A stretch of 42,950 nt of DNA. Origin: Dehalococcoidia bacterium (GTDB lineage Bacteria > Chloroflexota > Dehalococcoidia > GIF9 > JAUXIO01). This document shows, piece by piece, positions 29,594 to 38,352 of this stretch. Where the stretch lies: NCBI GenBank assembly GCA_030620975.1, contig JAUXIO010000005.1:1-42950 (forward strand). The letters run 5' to 3'. The translations under genes and the position numbers were made by a program. Position 1 is the stretch's first letter; each line of letters opens with the position of its first letter. The notes beneath the pieces were generated by a model. That model was not told the origin of the DNA, ran no database searches, and was given only the letters and a program-made list of their open reading frames with translations.

Positions 29594-30970
29594 TTGGTGG
29601 TTGATTGGCTAGTTCAGAATTGGCTTTCTATAGCTGTACCCTTGCTTGTTTTTCTTGCTTTCTTTATGGCAGCCGTCTGGTTGAGGGGGGTTGCTTATGA
29701 TGCCTTTGATAGGTGGGTAGCGAAGGCGAGGTGGGAGGGGAGTCAGCTGTTTGTTGATAGCACACGACGCCCATTTCTTTACTGGTGCCTTATGTTGGGT
29801 GCTTATATTGCTGTACAAGTTTCTGTGCTATCCCCGGAAGCTAAAGCCCTAGCTGGCAGAGTATTGGGCAGCCTTTTTGTCATCTCCTTATCTTGGGTAA
29901 TTGCCCGCCTTAGCGAGGGGATGCTTAAGCTTTACTTGGCTAAATTGAAAGCACCACCGCCGCCAACTGCCTTAGTAATAAATATTGTCAGGGTTACCAT
30001 TGCCGTCGTTGGCGTGTTGATATTGCTTGATATCTGGGGTGCGCCAACTACCCCGATTATCCTAGTTTTGGCTGCTGCAATTGTGTTTCTTGCTCTGGCC
30101 TTTCGAGATATGGTGCCCGATTTTTTCTCAGGTTTTCAGTTGGCTCAAGGGGAGCATATTAAGGTGGGGGACTTCATAAAGTTAGAATCGGGAGATCAGG
30201 GTTATGTCGCTGAAATAACTTGGAGAAATACTCGCATCAAGACCCTTGACGGCAATCTTATTCTCATACCTAATTCGCGGTTGATTCAAAGTACGGTTGT
30301 TAATTATGGGTATCCACTTAAGAAGGCGAGTGAGCCCTTTCGCTTTCAGGCTCGGCTCCATCTAAAGGAGCTGACCGGGCTTAGGGCGAGCAATTTACCC
30401 GAACTGGTTGATATATTAAGACGAGCCCCAGACTCGGTGATTTATTATCACACTCACCATTTCTTAGAGGAGCATCAATACTTGACTCCGGAACCGGCTA
30501 ATGATTTTGCTTTGTGGGTAGGTGATGTTCTCGGTGATGAAGTTTTGAGTGAGAAATTAGCTAGCATAGATACCTTTGAATTTGTCACTATTGGAGCCTT
30601 GAAGAGGCGGATTATTGATGTTATTGATGAATATTTGGCAGAAAAAACAGATGGACGAACTGCACCTGAAGGGAGAGAGTTTCATTTTATCAGGTCAATA
30701 AGTGTGGTATTGCCTACTTCCTACGTTGCTCATGATTTCAGGGAGTTTGTAGAAATTTTGAGAAAAATTTCTATTGATTCACTTTACTTCCACATTTTTG
30801 AAGCGAAGCTGAGGCTTCAGAAAGGGGTCAATGATTTTTCTATCTGGATAGAGGATTGTCTTGAGGAAGGCGATTTGGCTGCAAAAATTGCCCGCCTTGA
30901 CCCATATACCTATACTTTAGAAGCCCTCAGGTCAACGATAATTCAGCTAATTGAGAAGCGGATTAAATAG
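29594..30970 (+). CDS. MscS-like mechanosensitive channel with duplicated C-terminal domain (DUF5752-like)
   Basis: TM region then MscS beta-domain signature AFRDMVPDFFSGFQLAQGEHIKVGDFIKLESGDQGYVAEITWRNTRIKTLDGNLILIPNSRL; C-terminal tandem repeats (see findings). TTG start with GGGAGG RBS. Confidence 0.88.
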   Translation: MVVDWLVQNWLSIAVPLLVFLAFFMAAVWLRGVAYDAFDRWVAKARWEGSQLFVDSTRRPFLYWCLMLGAYIAVQVSVLSPEAKALAGRVLGSLFVISLSWVIARLSEGMLKLYLAKLKAPPPPTALVINIVRVTIAVVGVLILLDIWGAPTTPIILVLAAAIVFLALAFRDMVPDFFSGFQLAQGEHIKVGDFIKLESGDQGYVAEITWRNTRIKTLDGNLILIPNSRLIQSTVVNYGYPLKKASEPFRFQARLHLKELTGLRASNLPELVDILRRAPDSVIYYHTHHFLEEHQYLTPEPANDFALWVGDVLGDEVLSEKLASIDTFEFVTIGALKRRIIDVIDEYLAEKTDGRTAPEGREFHFIRSISVVLPTSYVAHDFREFVEILRKISIDSLYFHIFEAKLRLQKGVNDFSIWIEDCLEEGDLAAKIARLDPYTYTLEALRSTIIQLIEKRIK

Positions 30971-30981
30971 GGGGAATTTCG

Positions 30982-32229
30982 TTGGAGATCGAACTCTTTC
31001 GGCAGTCTAAGGCAACTATAGGGGATTATGAGCCAATTGTTGGCAGGAGCACTATTGAAGAGCTGAGAGTGCTGGCTGACAAATTATCCGGCAAGATTAT
31101 TCAGAATATAAATTCTACTGCCACCGGTGGGGGTGTGGCTGAGATTCTGGAGCATTTGGTGCCCTTGTTAAATCAGCTTGGCGTGGATACCAGATGGCAA
31201 GTTATGCAAGGTAGTGACGAATTTTTTGAGGTGACTAAGAAATTTCATAATGCTCTTCATGGCAAAAGTGAGAGCATTTCAGATGAGGATTTCTCCCTAT
31301 TTTTGGAGGTGAGCCGAAGAAATTTAAATGAATTGAGTTTCTTTGGAGACCTCATTTTTATCCACGATCCTCAGCCAGTAGCTTTAATAAGTAAGAAAAA
31401 AGAAATAGGCAGAAGGTGGTTGTGGCGCTGCCATATTGATGCTTCAAACCCCGATAAACGAGTGTGGGATTTCTTAAGAGGCTTCGTCGTTGATTATGAC
31501 GCTGCTGTCTTCTCGGCACCCAACTTCGCTCAGCGGCTCCCCATTCGTCAGTTTTTGATTTCACCTTCTATAGACCCTCTGAGTGATAAGAATAAGGAGC
31601 TCTCCTCGAAAACAATTGATTCCGTGTTGGCAAAGTATGGCTTAACTTTGGACAAGCCCATGATCGTTCAGGTTTCCCGCTTTGATCGACTTAAGGACCC
31701 TTTGGGAGTGATACGAGCTTTTGAAATGGCGAAGAAGAGCGTAGAGTGTCAGCTTGTTTTGGCTGGTGGCACGGCTGCTGATGATCCCGAATCAGAAGTG
31801 GTGCTTGACGAGGTAAGAGAGCGAGCTGAGGGGAGTAAGGACATTCACGTCTTGTTGATACCCCCGGGAAGTGATATTGAGATCAATGCTTTACAAAGGG
31901 CAGCTACGGTAGTTCTGCAGAAGTCTTTGAAAGAGGGTTTTGGACTTACCATAAGTGAAGCTCTATGGAAAGGCAAACCCGTGGTAGCCAGCGCCGTTGG
32001 CGGGATACCATTGCAGATTCACAACAAGCTAACTGGGCTTCTTTGCCACACCGTGGAGGGTGCAGCTTATGCCTTGAGGCAACTCCTGAGCAATCCACAA
32101 TATGCTCGACAACTTGGTGAAAATGGCAGAGAGCATGTAAAACAGAATTTCCTGATAACCCGCCACATTAAGGACTATTTGCTTCTGTTTTTGTCTCTAG
32201 AGCACCCTGAAGATGTATTTTATTTGTAG
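30982..32229 (+). CDS. treT: GT4 trehalose synthase (TreT-like), TTG start
   Basis: INSTATGGGVAEILEHLVPLLNQLGVDTRWQVMQGSDEFFEVTKKFHNALHG; QVSRFDRLKDPLGVIRAF; KEGFGLTISEALWKGKPVVASAVGGIPLQI. Confidence 0.88.
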   Translation: MEIELFRQSKATIGDYEPIVGRSTIEELRVLADKLSGKIIQNINSTATGGGVAEILEHLVPLLNQLGVDTRWQVMQGSDEFFEVTKKFHNALHGKSESISDEDFSLFLEVSRRNLNELSFFGDLIFIHDPQPVALISKKKEIGRRWLWRCHIDASNPDKRVWDFLRGFVVDYDAAVFSAPNFAQRLPIRQFLISPSIDPLSDKNKELSSKTIDSVLAKYGLTLDKPMIVQVSRFDRLKDPLGVIRAFEMAKKSVECQLVLAGGTAADDPESEVVLDEVRERAEGSKDIHVLLIPPGSDIEINALQRAATVVLQKSLKEGFGLTISEALWKGKPVVASAVGGIPLQIHNKLTGLLCHTVEGAAYALRQLLSNPQYARQLGENGREHVKQNFLITRHIKDYLLLFLSLEHPEDVFYL

Positions 32230-32231
32230 AC

Positions 32232-32564
32232 TTAACCTTCACTTAGGGTATTATCAAGTATTTTCTTAAGTTCTGACTTTGATTTTAGACCAACTATTTG
32301 TTTTATCGGTTTACTGTCTTTGAATATCAAAAGGGTCGGGATGCTCATAATGCCATATTTTGTAGCTAGGCGTGAATTTCCATCCACGTTGACTTTGGCA
32401 AAGTTTACCTTCCCTTCATATTCCTGAGCTAGCTCTTCGATAGTTGGGGCAACGGCAAGGCAGGGAGCGCACCAAACCGCCCAAAAATCTACCAGAGTTG
32501 GCTGCTTTGAATCCAAAACGAGCTGCTGGAAGTTAGTCTGATCTACAATTGCCGGCTTGGTCAT
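32232..32564 (-). CDS. trxA: Thioredoxin
   Basis: LVDFWAVWCAPCLAVAPTIEELAQEY (CAPC active site), GIMSIPTLLIFKDSKPIKQIVG. Confidence 0.93.
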   Translation of the reverse strand: MTKPAIVDQTNFQQLVLDSKQPTLVDFWAVWCAPCLAVAPTIEELAQEYEGKVNFAKVNVDGNSRLATKYGIMSIPTLLIFKDSKPIKQIVGLKSKSELKKILDNTLSEG

Positions 32565-32614
32565 TAGTTTTATCCCCCCCTTGATGAAATGACTTACATT
32601 CTAGAAGTTAAATA

Positions 32615-32644
32615 ATTATAAGGGATTAGCTAAATAACTTGCAA
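32615..32644 (-). promoter_or_regulatory. Sigma70-type promoter of thioredoxin
   Basis: On the minus strand: TTGCAA (32639-32644), 18-bp spacer, TATAAT (32615-32620). Confidence 0.6.
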
Positions 32645-32669
32645 AGAGCTTTTTGGGTTGACTTGTAAA

Positions 32670-33449
32670 TTATAGGGCAAAGAGGTCAATGGCATTTTTT
32701 GTAGTTTGGTTGCCGATTATAGCCGGGCTAAGCCTCTTAAGTTCAGCAGCAGCTTTTAGACTTCTCAGGACATCTGCGGGTTGAGACCGGTATTTTATTT
32801 CTCTCCCGTAGACAACTGGGCAATCTGTTTCTAAGAGCAGCCTATCTAGAGGAATTTCTTTGATGGCTCTCCTGTGTTCCTCATGGTATTCGGCAGCCGG
32901 AGTTGCCGAGATGAAATAGGCGGCATTGATTATATCCTTGAGCACGCTGGAAAAGCCAGTGAACCAGTGGAAAACAACCTTTTCAACTCCAGTCTCACTG
33001 GCTAGTTCAAAAGCGTCCTTCCAAGCATAGCGGCTGTGGATTATTGCTGGCCTTTGATGTTTCTTGGCTAATCTCAAAAGGCGGCTAAAGACATCTTTCT
33101 GTAATTCTTTAGACGCCACTTTTATCACTCTCTTGTCATAGTCTAAACCAATTTCGCCTATAGCTACAGCATTGGTAACATTTTTCTCTATGAATTTCAA
33201 GTTATCATCGATTTGGGAAGATTTCAGTTTACCCAGCTCCCAGGGGTGTAAACCTAAAGCGGGATAAGTAAAGGTGGGGTACTTTTGGCAAATCTCAATT
33301 ATCTTCTGGTTAGACTGGCAATTTGAGCCGACGGCGATGATGGCAATGATTCCAGCTTCTTTAGCTTTATCCAAAGCTAAATTAACATCGTCAAGTTCAT
33401 CAAGATGGGCGTGGGTATCAATCAGCTTAAGCGGTTTGGGGCTTTCCAT
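32670..33449 (-). CDS. TatD family metal-dependent DNase
   Basis: LIDTHAHLDELDDV, AIGEIGLDYDKR, PAIIHSRYAWKDAF, LLLETDCPV. Confidence 0.93.
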   Translation of the reverse strand: MESPKPLKLIDTHAHLDELDDVNLALDKAKEAGIIAIIAVGSNCQSNQKIIEICQKYPTFTYPALGLHPWELGKLKSSQIDDNLKFIEKNVTNAVAIGEIGLDYDKRVIKVASKELQKDVFSRLLRLAKKHQRPAIIHSRYAWKDAFELASETGVEKVVFHWFTGFSSVLKDIINAAYFISATPAAEYHEEHRRAIKEIPLDRLLLETDCPVVYGREIKYRSQPADVLRSLKAAAELKRLSPAIIGNQTTKNAIDLFAL

Positions 33450-33470
33450 TCTTACTCTTTCTCAATATAT

Positions 33471-34553
33471 TCAATTCTCTTGGCTAGTGCTGGATTTGTT
33501 TTTCTCTGCTCCCATATCATATTGTGGCGGGTTTTTAAGTTTAGCTTCTACTCTCGGCAGTGTGTGCTTCACTTCCTCTTCAGACAGCCCACATTTTTGG
33601 GCTATATTTTTTGTTGCCATCTCCGTGCCTGTGATAAACCCATTGCGAAGCAGATAGATTTCCTGTTCCCAGGGAGGGATATCTCTCTCATCTAACTCAA
33701 TTAAATTGACTATTTCTTCGTGCTGCCTGGCGAGCACTCGTATCTGGCTTGACTCATCTTGTAGGGCTTGAGCATAATCTGAGATGGCCTCTCTCTTCCT
33801 CCCCTTATTCTCATAACATACGGCTTGGTTGAAGTAGAATCGGGCGTTTTGCGGGTATAGCTTTATTGCTTGGTTGTAGCATTTTATGGCTTTATCAAGT
33901 TCTTTGTGGTTGGAAAGGCGTATTCCCGCCTCCAAATGGCGGTTACCTAAAACATAATATGTTATGGCGCTAACACACTTCTGAGGCAAGCTATCTATAT
34001 CGCTTACCATTTTCAGCTCCCCCCAGTCTATGTCTTTTAGCTCCCATTTATTTTTTCTCTTAACCCGCACTCCTATTCTCAAGTGAGTGATGTTACTTGA
34101 GCCGTACCATAGGTCGGGAAATAGCTGTCTTCCGTCGGCAAGTCTAACCAGATTAATGTAGTGGGGGACATATCTGCCTCTATTGTCTATGGTTACCTCG
34201 ATGGTACCTATATCTAAACCAAATTTCCGTCCGAGGAGAGTTAGCAGTTTAGTATAGCCCAGGCAATCGGCATAGCCTTGATTTAAAACTTCACCGAGCC
34301 GAAAAAGTCTGCCTCGCTTGACATTTGCCCTGACTGCGTTGTAGAGCCAGTTGGTCGTAATTAGCTCGGCCTTGGCTTTCTCTTCGCTGGATTGCATTTG
34401 ACTGAGTATTTTGTTTACTTGCTGCTCAAGTTCCTTTACGGTTAGCTCGCTAACTTCACCCTTTATGGGCAGCTCAGGAATGTTGGGCAGAGACCATTGA
34501 TCTAGCCTTTTGTCTATTTCATCGGGTGTTATCTTTTCTAATCTGGCTGGCAT
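33471..34553 (-). CDS. Transglutaminase-like plus TPR domain protein
   Basis: NQGYADCLGYTKLLTLLGRKFGLDIGTIEVTI...YVPHYINLVRL resembles transglutaminase core C/H; TPR KAIKCYNQAIKLYPQNARFYFNQAVCYENKGRKREAISDYAQAL. Confidence 0.78.
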   Translation of the reverse strand: MPARLEKITPDEIDKRLDQWSLPNIPELPIKGEVSELTVKELEQQVNKILSQMQSSEEKAKAELITTNWLYNAVRANVKRGRLFRLGEVLNQGYADCLGYTKLLTLLGRKFGLDIGTIEVTIDNRGRYVPHYINLVRLADGRQLFPDLWYGSSNITHLRIGVRVKRKNKWELKDIDWGELKMVSDIDSLPQKCVSAITYYVLGNRHLEAGIRLSNHKELDKAIKCYNQAIKLYPQNARFYFNQAVCYENKGRKREAISDYAQALQDESSQIRVLARQHEEIVNLIELDERDIPPWEQEIYLLRNGFITGTEMATKNIAQKCGLSEEEVKHTLPRVEAKLKNPPQYDMGAEKNKSSTSQEN

Positions 34554-34610
34554 TGTTTGGCAAAGAGGTAGTTTGACCTGTGACTAATAATTTGGTTTGT
34601 TGCTGGCTCT

Positions 34611-34928
34611 CTAGGCGTTCTTTTCGTTCAGCATCTTTTTGTAATGCTCCAGACCTAATTCGGTCGGCTTATATTGGTAGAGAGAAAGCATGCCGCCTGT
34701 TTCCGTGGTAATTAGACCTGCTGATAGAAGTGCCTTTATGGATACTTCTGTGAAGTAGCCTGCGAAGGGGAGGTGATGATCGGGCACTGCTTTACTAGTT
34801 GCTTCATATTCCTTGCAAATGCTGCTCAGGATTCTTGCCGGCTCCTCTCGTAGATTCCTCAGGAGCTCTTGCATAGGCTGTGTCTTGCTAATTATGGCAA
34901 CAAAGTCTTCAAACGCACTCATCTTCAT
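34611..34928 (-). CDS. Conserved small protein, possible winged-helix
   Basis: 105 aa; [42 protein letters not shown] pattern is wHTH-like; overlaps the DnaJ gene by 20 nt. Confidence 0.65.
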   Translation of the reverse strand: MKMSAFEDFVAIISKTQPMQELLRNLREEPARILSSICKEYEATSKAVPDHHLPFAGYFTEVSIKALLSAGLITTETGGMLSLYQYKPTELGLEHYKKMLNEKNA

Positions 34929-35790
34929 TTATTGGGGCTGAAGTAATAATGGCCTTACCTTTTATTTTAATATGAAGGTAAAGGTCACCTGGCCTTTCCC
35001 CTCCCTTCAGCCCCATCTCCTTTAACTTTATTTTTGTGCCCTCAGTGACGCCCGCGGGCACTTTGACTATGAGTTTTCCTTTCTCTTTACCCCTTTTGTA
35101 GTGGATTTTTTTCTCGGTTCCAGTAGTGGCTTCCCGCTGGGAAACTATGAGTTTGTGGTGCAGGTCCAGCGTAGTGTCTTGTAGAGGCAGGTCTTTAATC
35201 CCCAGCATTCTCTTTAAGGCGAATCTGGTCATCTTGCCCATGAGCCTTAGCCAGAGAGGCGGTTTCCCCTTTGAATAAGGGGCGTAAGTTGCGGAAGGCT
35301 GACCGGGGTAGTTCCTTGGATTAAACCAGAAGGGCTGCTGTTTCATTTCACCGGGGCCGGCAGTGAAAGTAAATGTGAAACCTCGGCCACCAAAGAACAG
35401 GTTATCGGCGAATTCTTTATCGAATCTCAGTCCGGCCTCTGCAAACATCCTTGCTAATTCCTGAAATAGATATGGATTGGCGAAGGCGTCTCTGAAGACC
35501 TGTTCTTGGCTGTAGAATTGTCTGCCCGCGTATTGTGAACCGTATTCGGCTCCGACGAAGCCGGCTTTCCTCATGTTGTCGTAGTCTTGCCTTTTTACTT
35601 CATCCCCGAGCACGGCATAAGCTTCGTTTATCTTCTTAAACTTCTCCTCAGCCCATTTCTCGTTCCCTCGGTTTTTGTCCGGGTGATATTGCAAGGCAAG
35701 CTTCCTGAAGGCGTGCTTTATCTCCTCTTGGCTTGCCCTTTCCGATATTCCGAGTATGGAATAATAATCTTCCATATTGCTATATCTCAT
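34909..35790 (-). CDS. DnaJ/CbpA-like co-chaperone without zinc-finger domain
   Basis: [38 protein letters not shown] (J domain, HPD) and C-terminal substrate-binding segment [37 protein letters not shown]. Confidence 0.92.
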   Translation of the reverse strand: MRYSNMEDYYSILGISERASQEEIKHAFRKLALQYHPDKNRGNEKWAEEKFKKINEAYAVLGDEVKRQDYDNMRKAGFVGAEYGSQYAGRQFYSQEQVFRDAFANPYLFQELARMFAEAGLRFDKEFADNLFFGGRGFTFTFTAGPGEMKQQPFWFNPRNYPGQPSATYAPYSKGKPPLWLRLMGKMTRFALKRMLGIKDLPLQDTTLDLHHKLIVSQREATTGTEKKIHYKRGKEKGKLIVKVPAGVTEGTKIKLKEMGLKGGERPGDLYLHIKIKGKAIITSAPINEDECV

Positions 35791-35990
35791 CGTCCTTGGT
35801 TCTCTTTATAATGAAACTGTGAAATAATGGAAGTTCTAAAAAAGCATTATATGATTATCTTTTGGCTGAAGACAAGAACGGGAGTATCCCTTGGTTGCTG
35901 TTATTGCTCTTTGGGTAAATTAAGAGGGGTTATGGTGGTAGAAGCTTTTAACTCAGTGTAATAAAAGGTGGATTGGGAAACAGGTGAGAG

Positions 35991-36263
35991 ATGGTTAGTG
36001 TTGAGCTTGTTCCAAGCCTGTCTTCTTGCGTGGAAACTGTAGCCAAGAAAGAATATTGGGAAGGGGTGAAGGGATATCTTCAGCTGGGAGAGAGAGATGA
36101 CAAGCTTGAGCAGAGGCTTGAGCTCCTTAAGGCCTTTCTGGAGACGGCTAATTTCAGAGAGCTTCGGCACGAAAGCGAAAAGTACTTGCTGGAAGGGAAA
36201 AGCGTCAAATTCATACTATATTTCGAAGAGGGGAAATTGATATATAAGCTCCAGGTGGAATAG
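35991..36263 (+). CDS. Hypothetical protein, 90 aa
   Basis: Uninterrupted ORF with coding-like composition, LQLGERDDKLEQRLELLKAFLETANFRELRHESEKYLLEGKSVKFILYF; no family recognised. Confidence 0.6.
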   Translation: MVSVELVPSLSSCVETVAKKEYWEGVKGYLQLGERDDKLEQRLELLKAFLETANFRELRHESEKYLLEGKSVKFILYFEEGKLIYKLQVE

Positions 36264-36296
36264 TAGCTGTGGCGGTTTACATTTTGGTTAGTTAAT

Positions 36297-37895
36297 TTAG
36301 GGCTTGCTAAAGGCTCTTCTTATATCGGCATGCAGAGCATTATCAAATTTTTCCACAGCTTCGCGTCTGATTTTATTGAGTTCCCCTTGTTTTTCTTCGA
36401 ATTCTGCTCTTGAATAAAGTTTCTCGGGATGTGAAAAAATATCATCTACATATCTTATTGCTCTTGGCACCTTAAAGCCCGTAGGTGAATCTACCCAATC
36501 TTCGAGCCCACCTCTTAGCAGGGAATCTAATATAGCCAAGGTGAATTCCAATCTTATATCTTTGTAATGTATTCCTTCACCCACTCCCCCCGTATTTATT
36601 ATGTAGTAGTTCATGCGAGGGAGGCCTCTCAATATTTCGTAAAATTTATTTGCATGCTCTGCCTTATTACCGGCTACAAAGGGGTCGTAGAAGAACTCAC
36701 TTTTAATCTTTCCCGCCTGGGTCGGGTCGCCCGCTGAGGATTCCATTGATTGTCCCAGGACCATAAGACCGGTTGCTTGCTCTAAAGTCAATTTTGATAT
36801 GGCGGGGATTAATGGACCTCTGGTGATGAGAATTAGATTATCAATCCTGTCAACATCGATATAAGGGCTGGCGTGCATAAAATCCTTTCTGTGTATAACC
36901 GCCCTCCCATTTGACGTTCTTTCGAAGTTGTAAAAGTCGAAGTCGCCGTCTTCTGCCATATAGACATTTTCACACAGGGTATCCGGTTTTAATAGGCCGT
37001 AAAATATTTCGCTTTGTTCTCCCGGATTTACATTCTCTGTTTTTACAAATACTCCTCCAGCTTCGAAACCATAAAAAGAACCATCGGGCATGAGAGTTCC
37101 GCCGTCATCCTGAATAAGCCAGGATTTTTCCCTTCCCTTTCTTGCCAGAATTTTACAGGTTGTGGTTGTTTTTCCATTTGCACTTAAAGCGATAAGTAAC
37201 GTTCTAACAGTTCTATAGTCCCCATGCACTGACTGGAGATAGTCCTCTCTGCAACCTGCGTGCAGGAAGATTCCCCCTCTTTTGGTTTTTGCGGTCCAAT
37301 CTTCTGCGGTGAAAACTCCCTTTTTGTATTCACCTATATAGTTGCTGTTCCTGGCTATTTTAATAACCCTTCCATTATCCAGCATGGCCAATCTTATGGT
37401 GACGTCTTTTTGAGGAAGCGGTTTGGATTTATTAGATTCAAAAGCCTCATCGGCGAACATTAGAATTTCATATGTTGCCTGCTCAATCCTCCTTTTTACC
37501 GGCAAAAAAAGGTTCTTTCCACCGTAGGCAACATGGGCGAATCGCTCGGGAACAATTAACCTAATTATTGTATTACTGTTTTCATTGCCCACGATTCTAT
37601 CAATGGAGATTAACCTTTCCTTAGCTAAAGCTTTTTCGCATTGATTCAATAATTCCAATTCTTCTTCGCCGAAGGGATGGTCAACGCTGTTCTCGGTAAA
37701 CATTGCCGCTCTGGAAGTGGGCTCGCTTTCAGCAACAAAATTTCCATAAATCGTTTTTCTGACTTCAGGCTCGTTTTGCATGAGTAATTTCAATTCCTCA
37801 TCAGATGGATTATCTTTCAGCCTGTTTTCCTTTGTTGCCTTTTTTCTGATTCTTTCAGTGGTTTGTGCGAATTGCTCTAAATCAAACTTTACCAT
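36297..37895 (-). CDS. pckA: Divergent ATP-type phosphoenolpyruvate carboxykinase (COG1866)
   Basis: LLIALSANGKTTTTCKIL (P-loop position), WLIQDDGGTLMPDGSFYGFEAGGVFVKTENVNPGEQSEIFYGL...ENVYMAEDGDFDF, RGPLIPAISKLTLEQATGLMVLG align to ATP-PEPCK blocks. Confidence 0.82.
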   Translation of the reverse strand: MVKFDLEQFAQTTERIRKKATKENRLKDNPSDEELKLLMQNEPEVRKTIYGNFVAESEPTSRAAMFTENSVDHPFGEEELELLNQCEKALAKERLISIDRIVGNENSNTIIRLIVPERFAHVAYGGKNLFLPVKRRIEQATYEILMFADEAFESNKSKPLPQKDVTIRLAMLDNGRVIKIARNSNYIGEYKKGVFTAEDWTAKTKRGGIFLHAGCREDYLQSVHGDYRTVRTLLIALSANGKTTTTCKILARKGREKSWLIQDDGGTLMPDGSFYGFEAGGVFVKTENVNPGEQSEIFYGLLKPDTLCENVYMAEDGDFDFYNFERTSNGRAVIHRKDFMHASPYIDVDRIDNLILITRGPLIPAISKLTLEQATGLMVLGQSMESSAGDPTQAGKIKSEFFYDPFVAGNKAEHANKFYEILRGLPRMNYYIINTGGVGEGIHYKDIRLEFTLAILDSLLRGGLEDWVDSPTGFKVPRAIRYVDDIFSHPEKLYSRAEFEEKQGELNKIRREAVEKFDNALHADIRRAFSKP

Positions 37896-38082
37896 TATGA
37901 TTTCCTCTGCATTTATTCTGATAGTCTAAAGCGAGGACAACTCTTTCCCCTTAAAGGAGAATGGAGAGTGCCTGTGCCTAAGCAGTATAGGGCTTTCTGC
38001 TGCTAAGTATTCTACATCACTCAGCAACTCTTTTTCAATGATATGTGCTCGTTCATATAGCCGGCGGGGCGTCGCCTTCTTC

Positions 38083-38163
38083 TTTGTCATTGCGAGCCGA
38101 AGGCGTGGCAATCACCATGCGTTGCTGAAGATTGCTTCGGCACTTTGTGTCCGCAATGACAAA
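38083..38163. repeat. Intergenic inverted-repeat (MITE/REP-like) element
   Basis: TTTGTCATTGCG (38083-38094) and CGCAATGACAAA (38152-38163) are a perfect 12-bp inverted repeat; internal GCCGAAGGCGTGGCAATC / GATTGCTTCGGC extend the stem with a bulge. Confidence 0.8.
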
Positions 38164-38270
38164 AGAGAGCATGATAGCATGAGCTGGAAAATGGCTGTTT
38201 GTGAGTACCTAATAACATGCTTTTGAGCATTGGATTATTACTTGTAGGGTGTGCCCGAGTTGCGGCGGGG

Positions 38271-38299
38271 TTGACAGAGTTTTTCTGGCAGTGTATAGT
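38271..38299 (+). promoter_or_regulatory. Near-consensus sigma70 promoter for the NrpR-like operon
   Basis: TTGACA (38271-38276), exactly 17-bp spacer, TATAGT (38294-38299). Confidence 0.8.
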
Positions 38300-38303
38300 A
38301 TTC

Positions 38304-38317
38304 GGTAAACAGTTTCC
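38304..38317. promoter_or_regulatory. Candidate operator GGTAAACAGTTTCC overlapping the predicted TSS
   Basis: Imperfect dyad; one mismatch to the methanogen NrpR operator GGAA-N6-TTCC, same length. Confidence 0.4.
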
Positions 38318-38352
38318 TATTGCCGTTTATAAATTGTTGAGAGAATATTGTA

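Noticed and set aside
37926-38226. 61-aa (-) and 62-aa (+) ORFs around 37926-38226
   Set aside because: They read through the palindromic repeat and flanking intergenic sequence; no coding-like conservation recognised.
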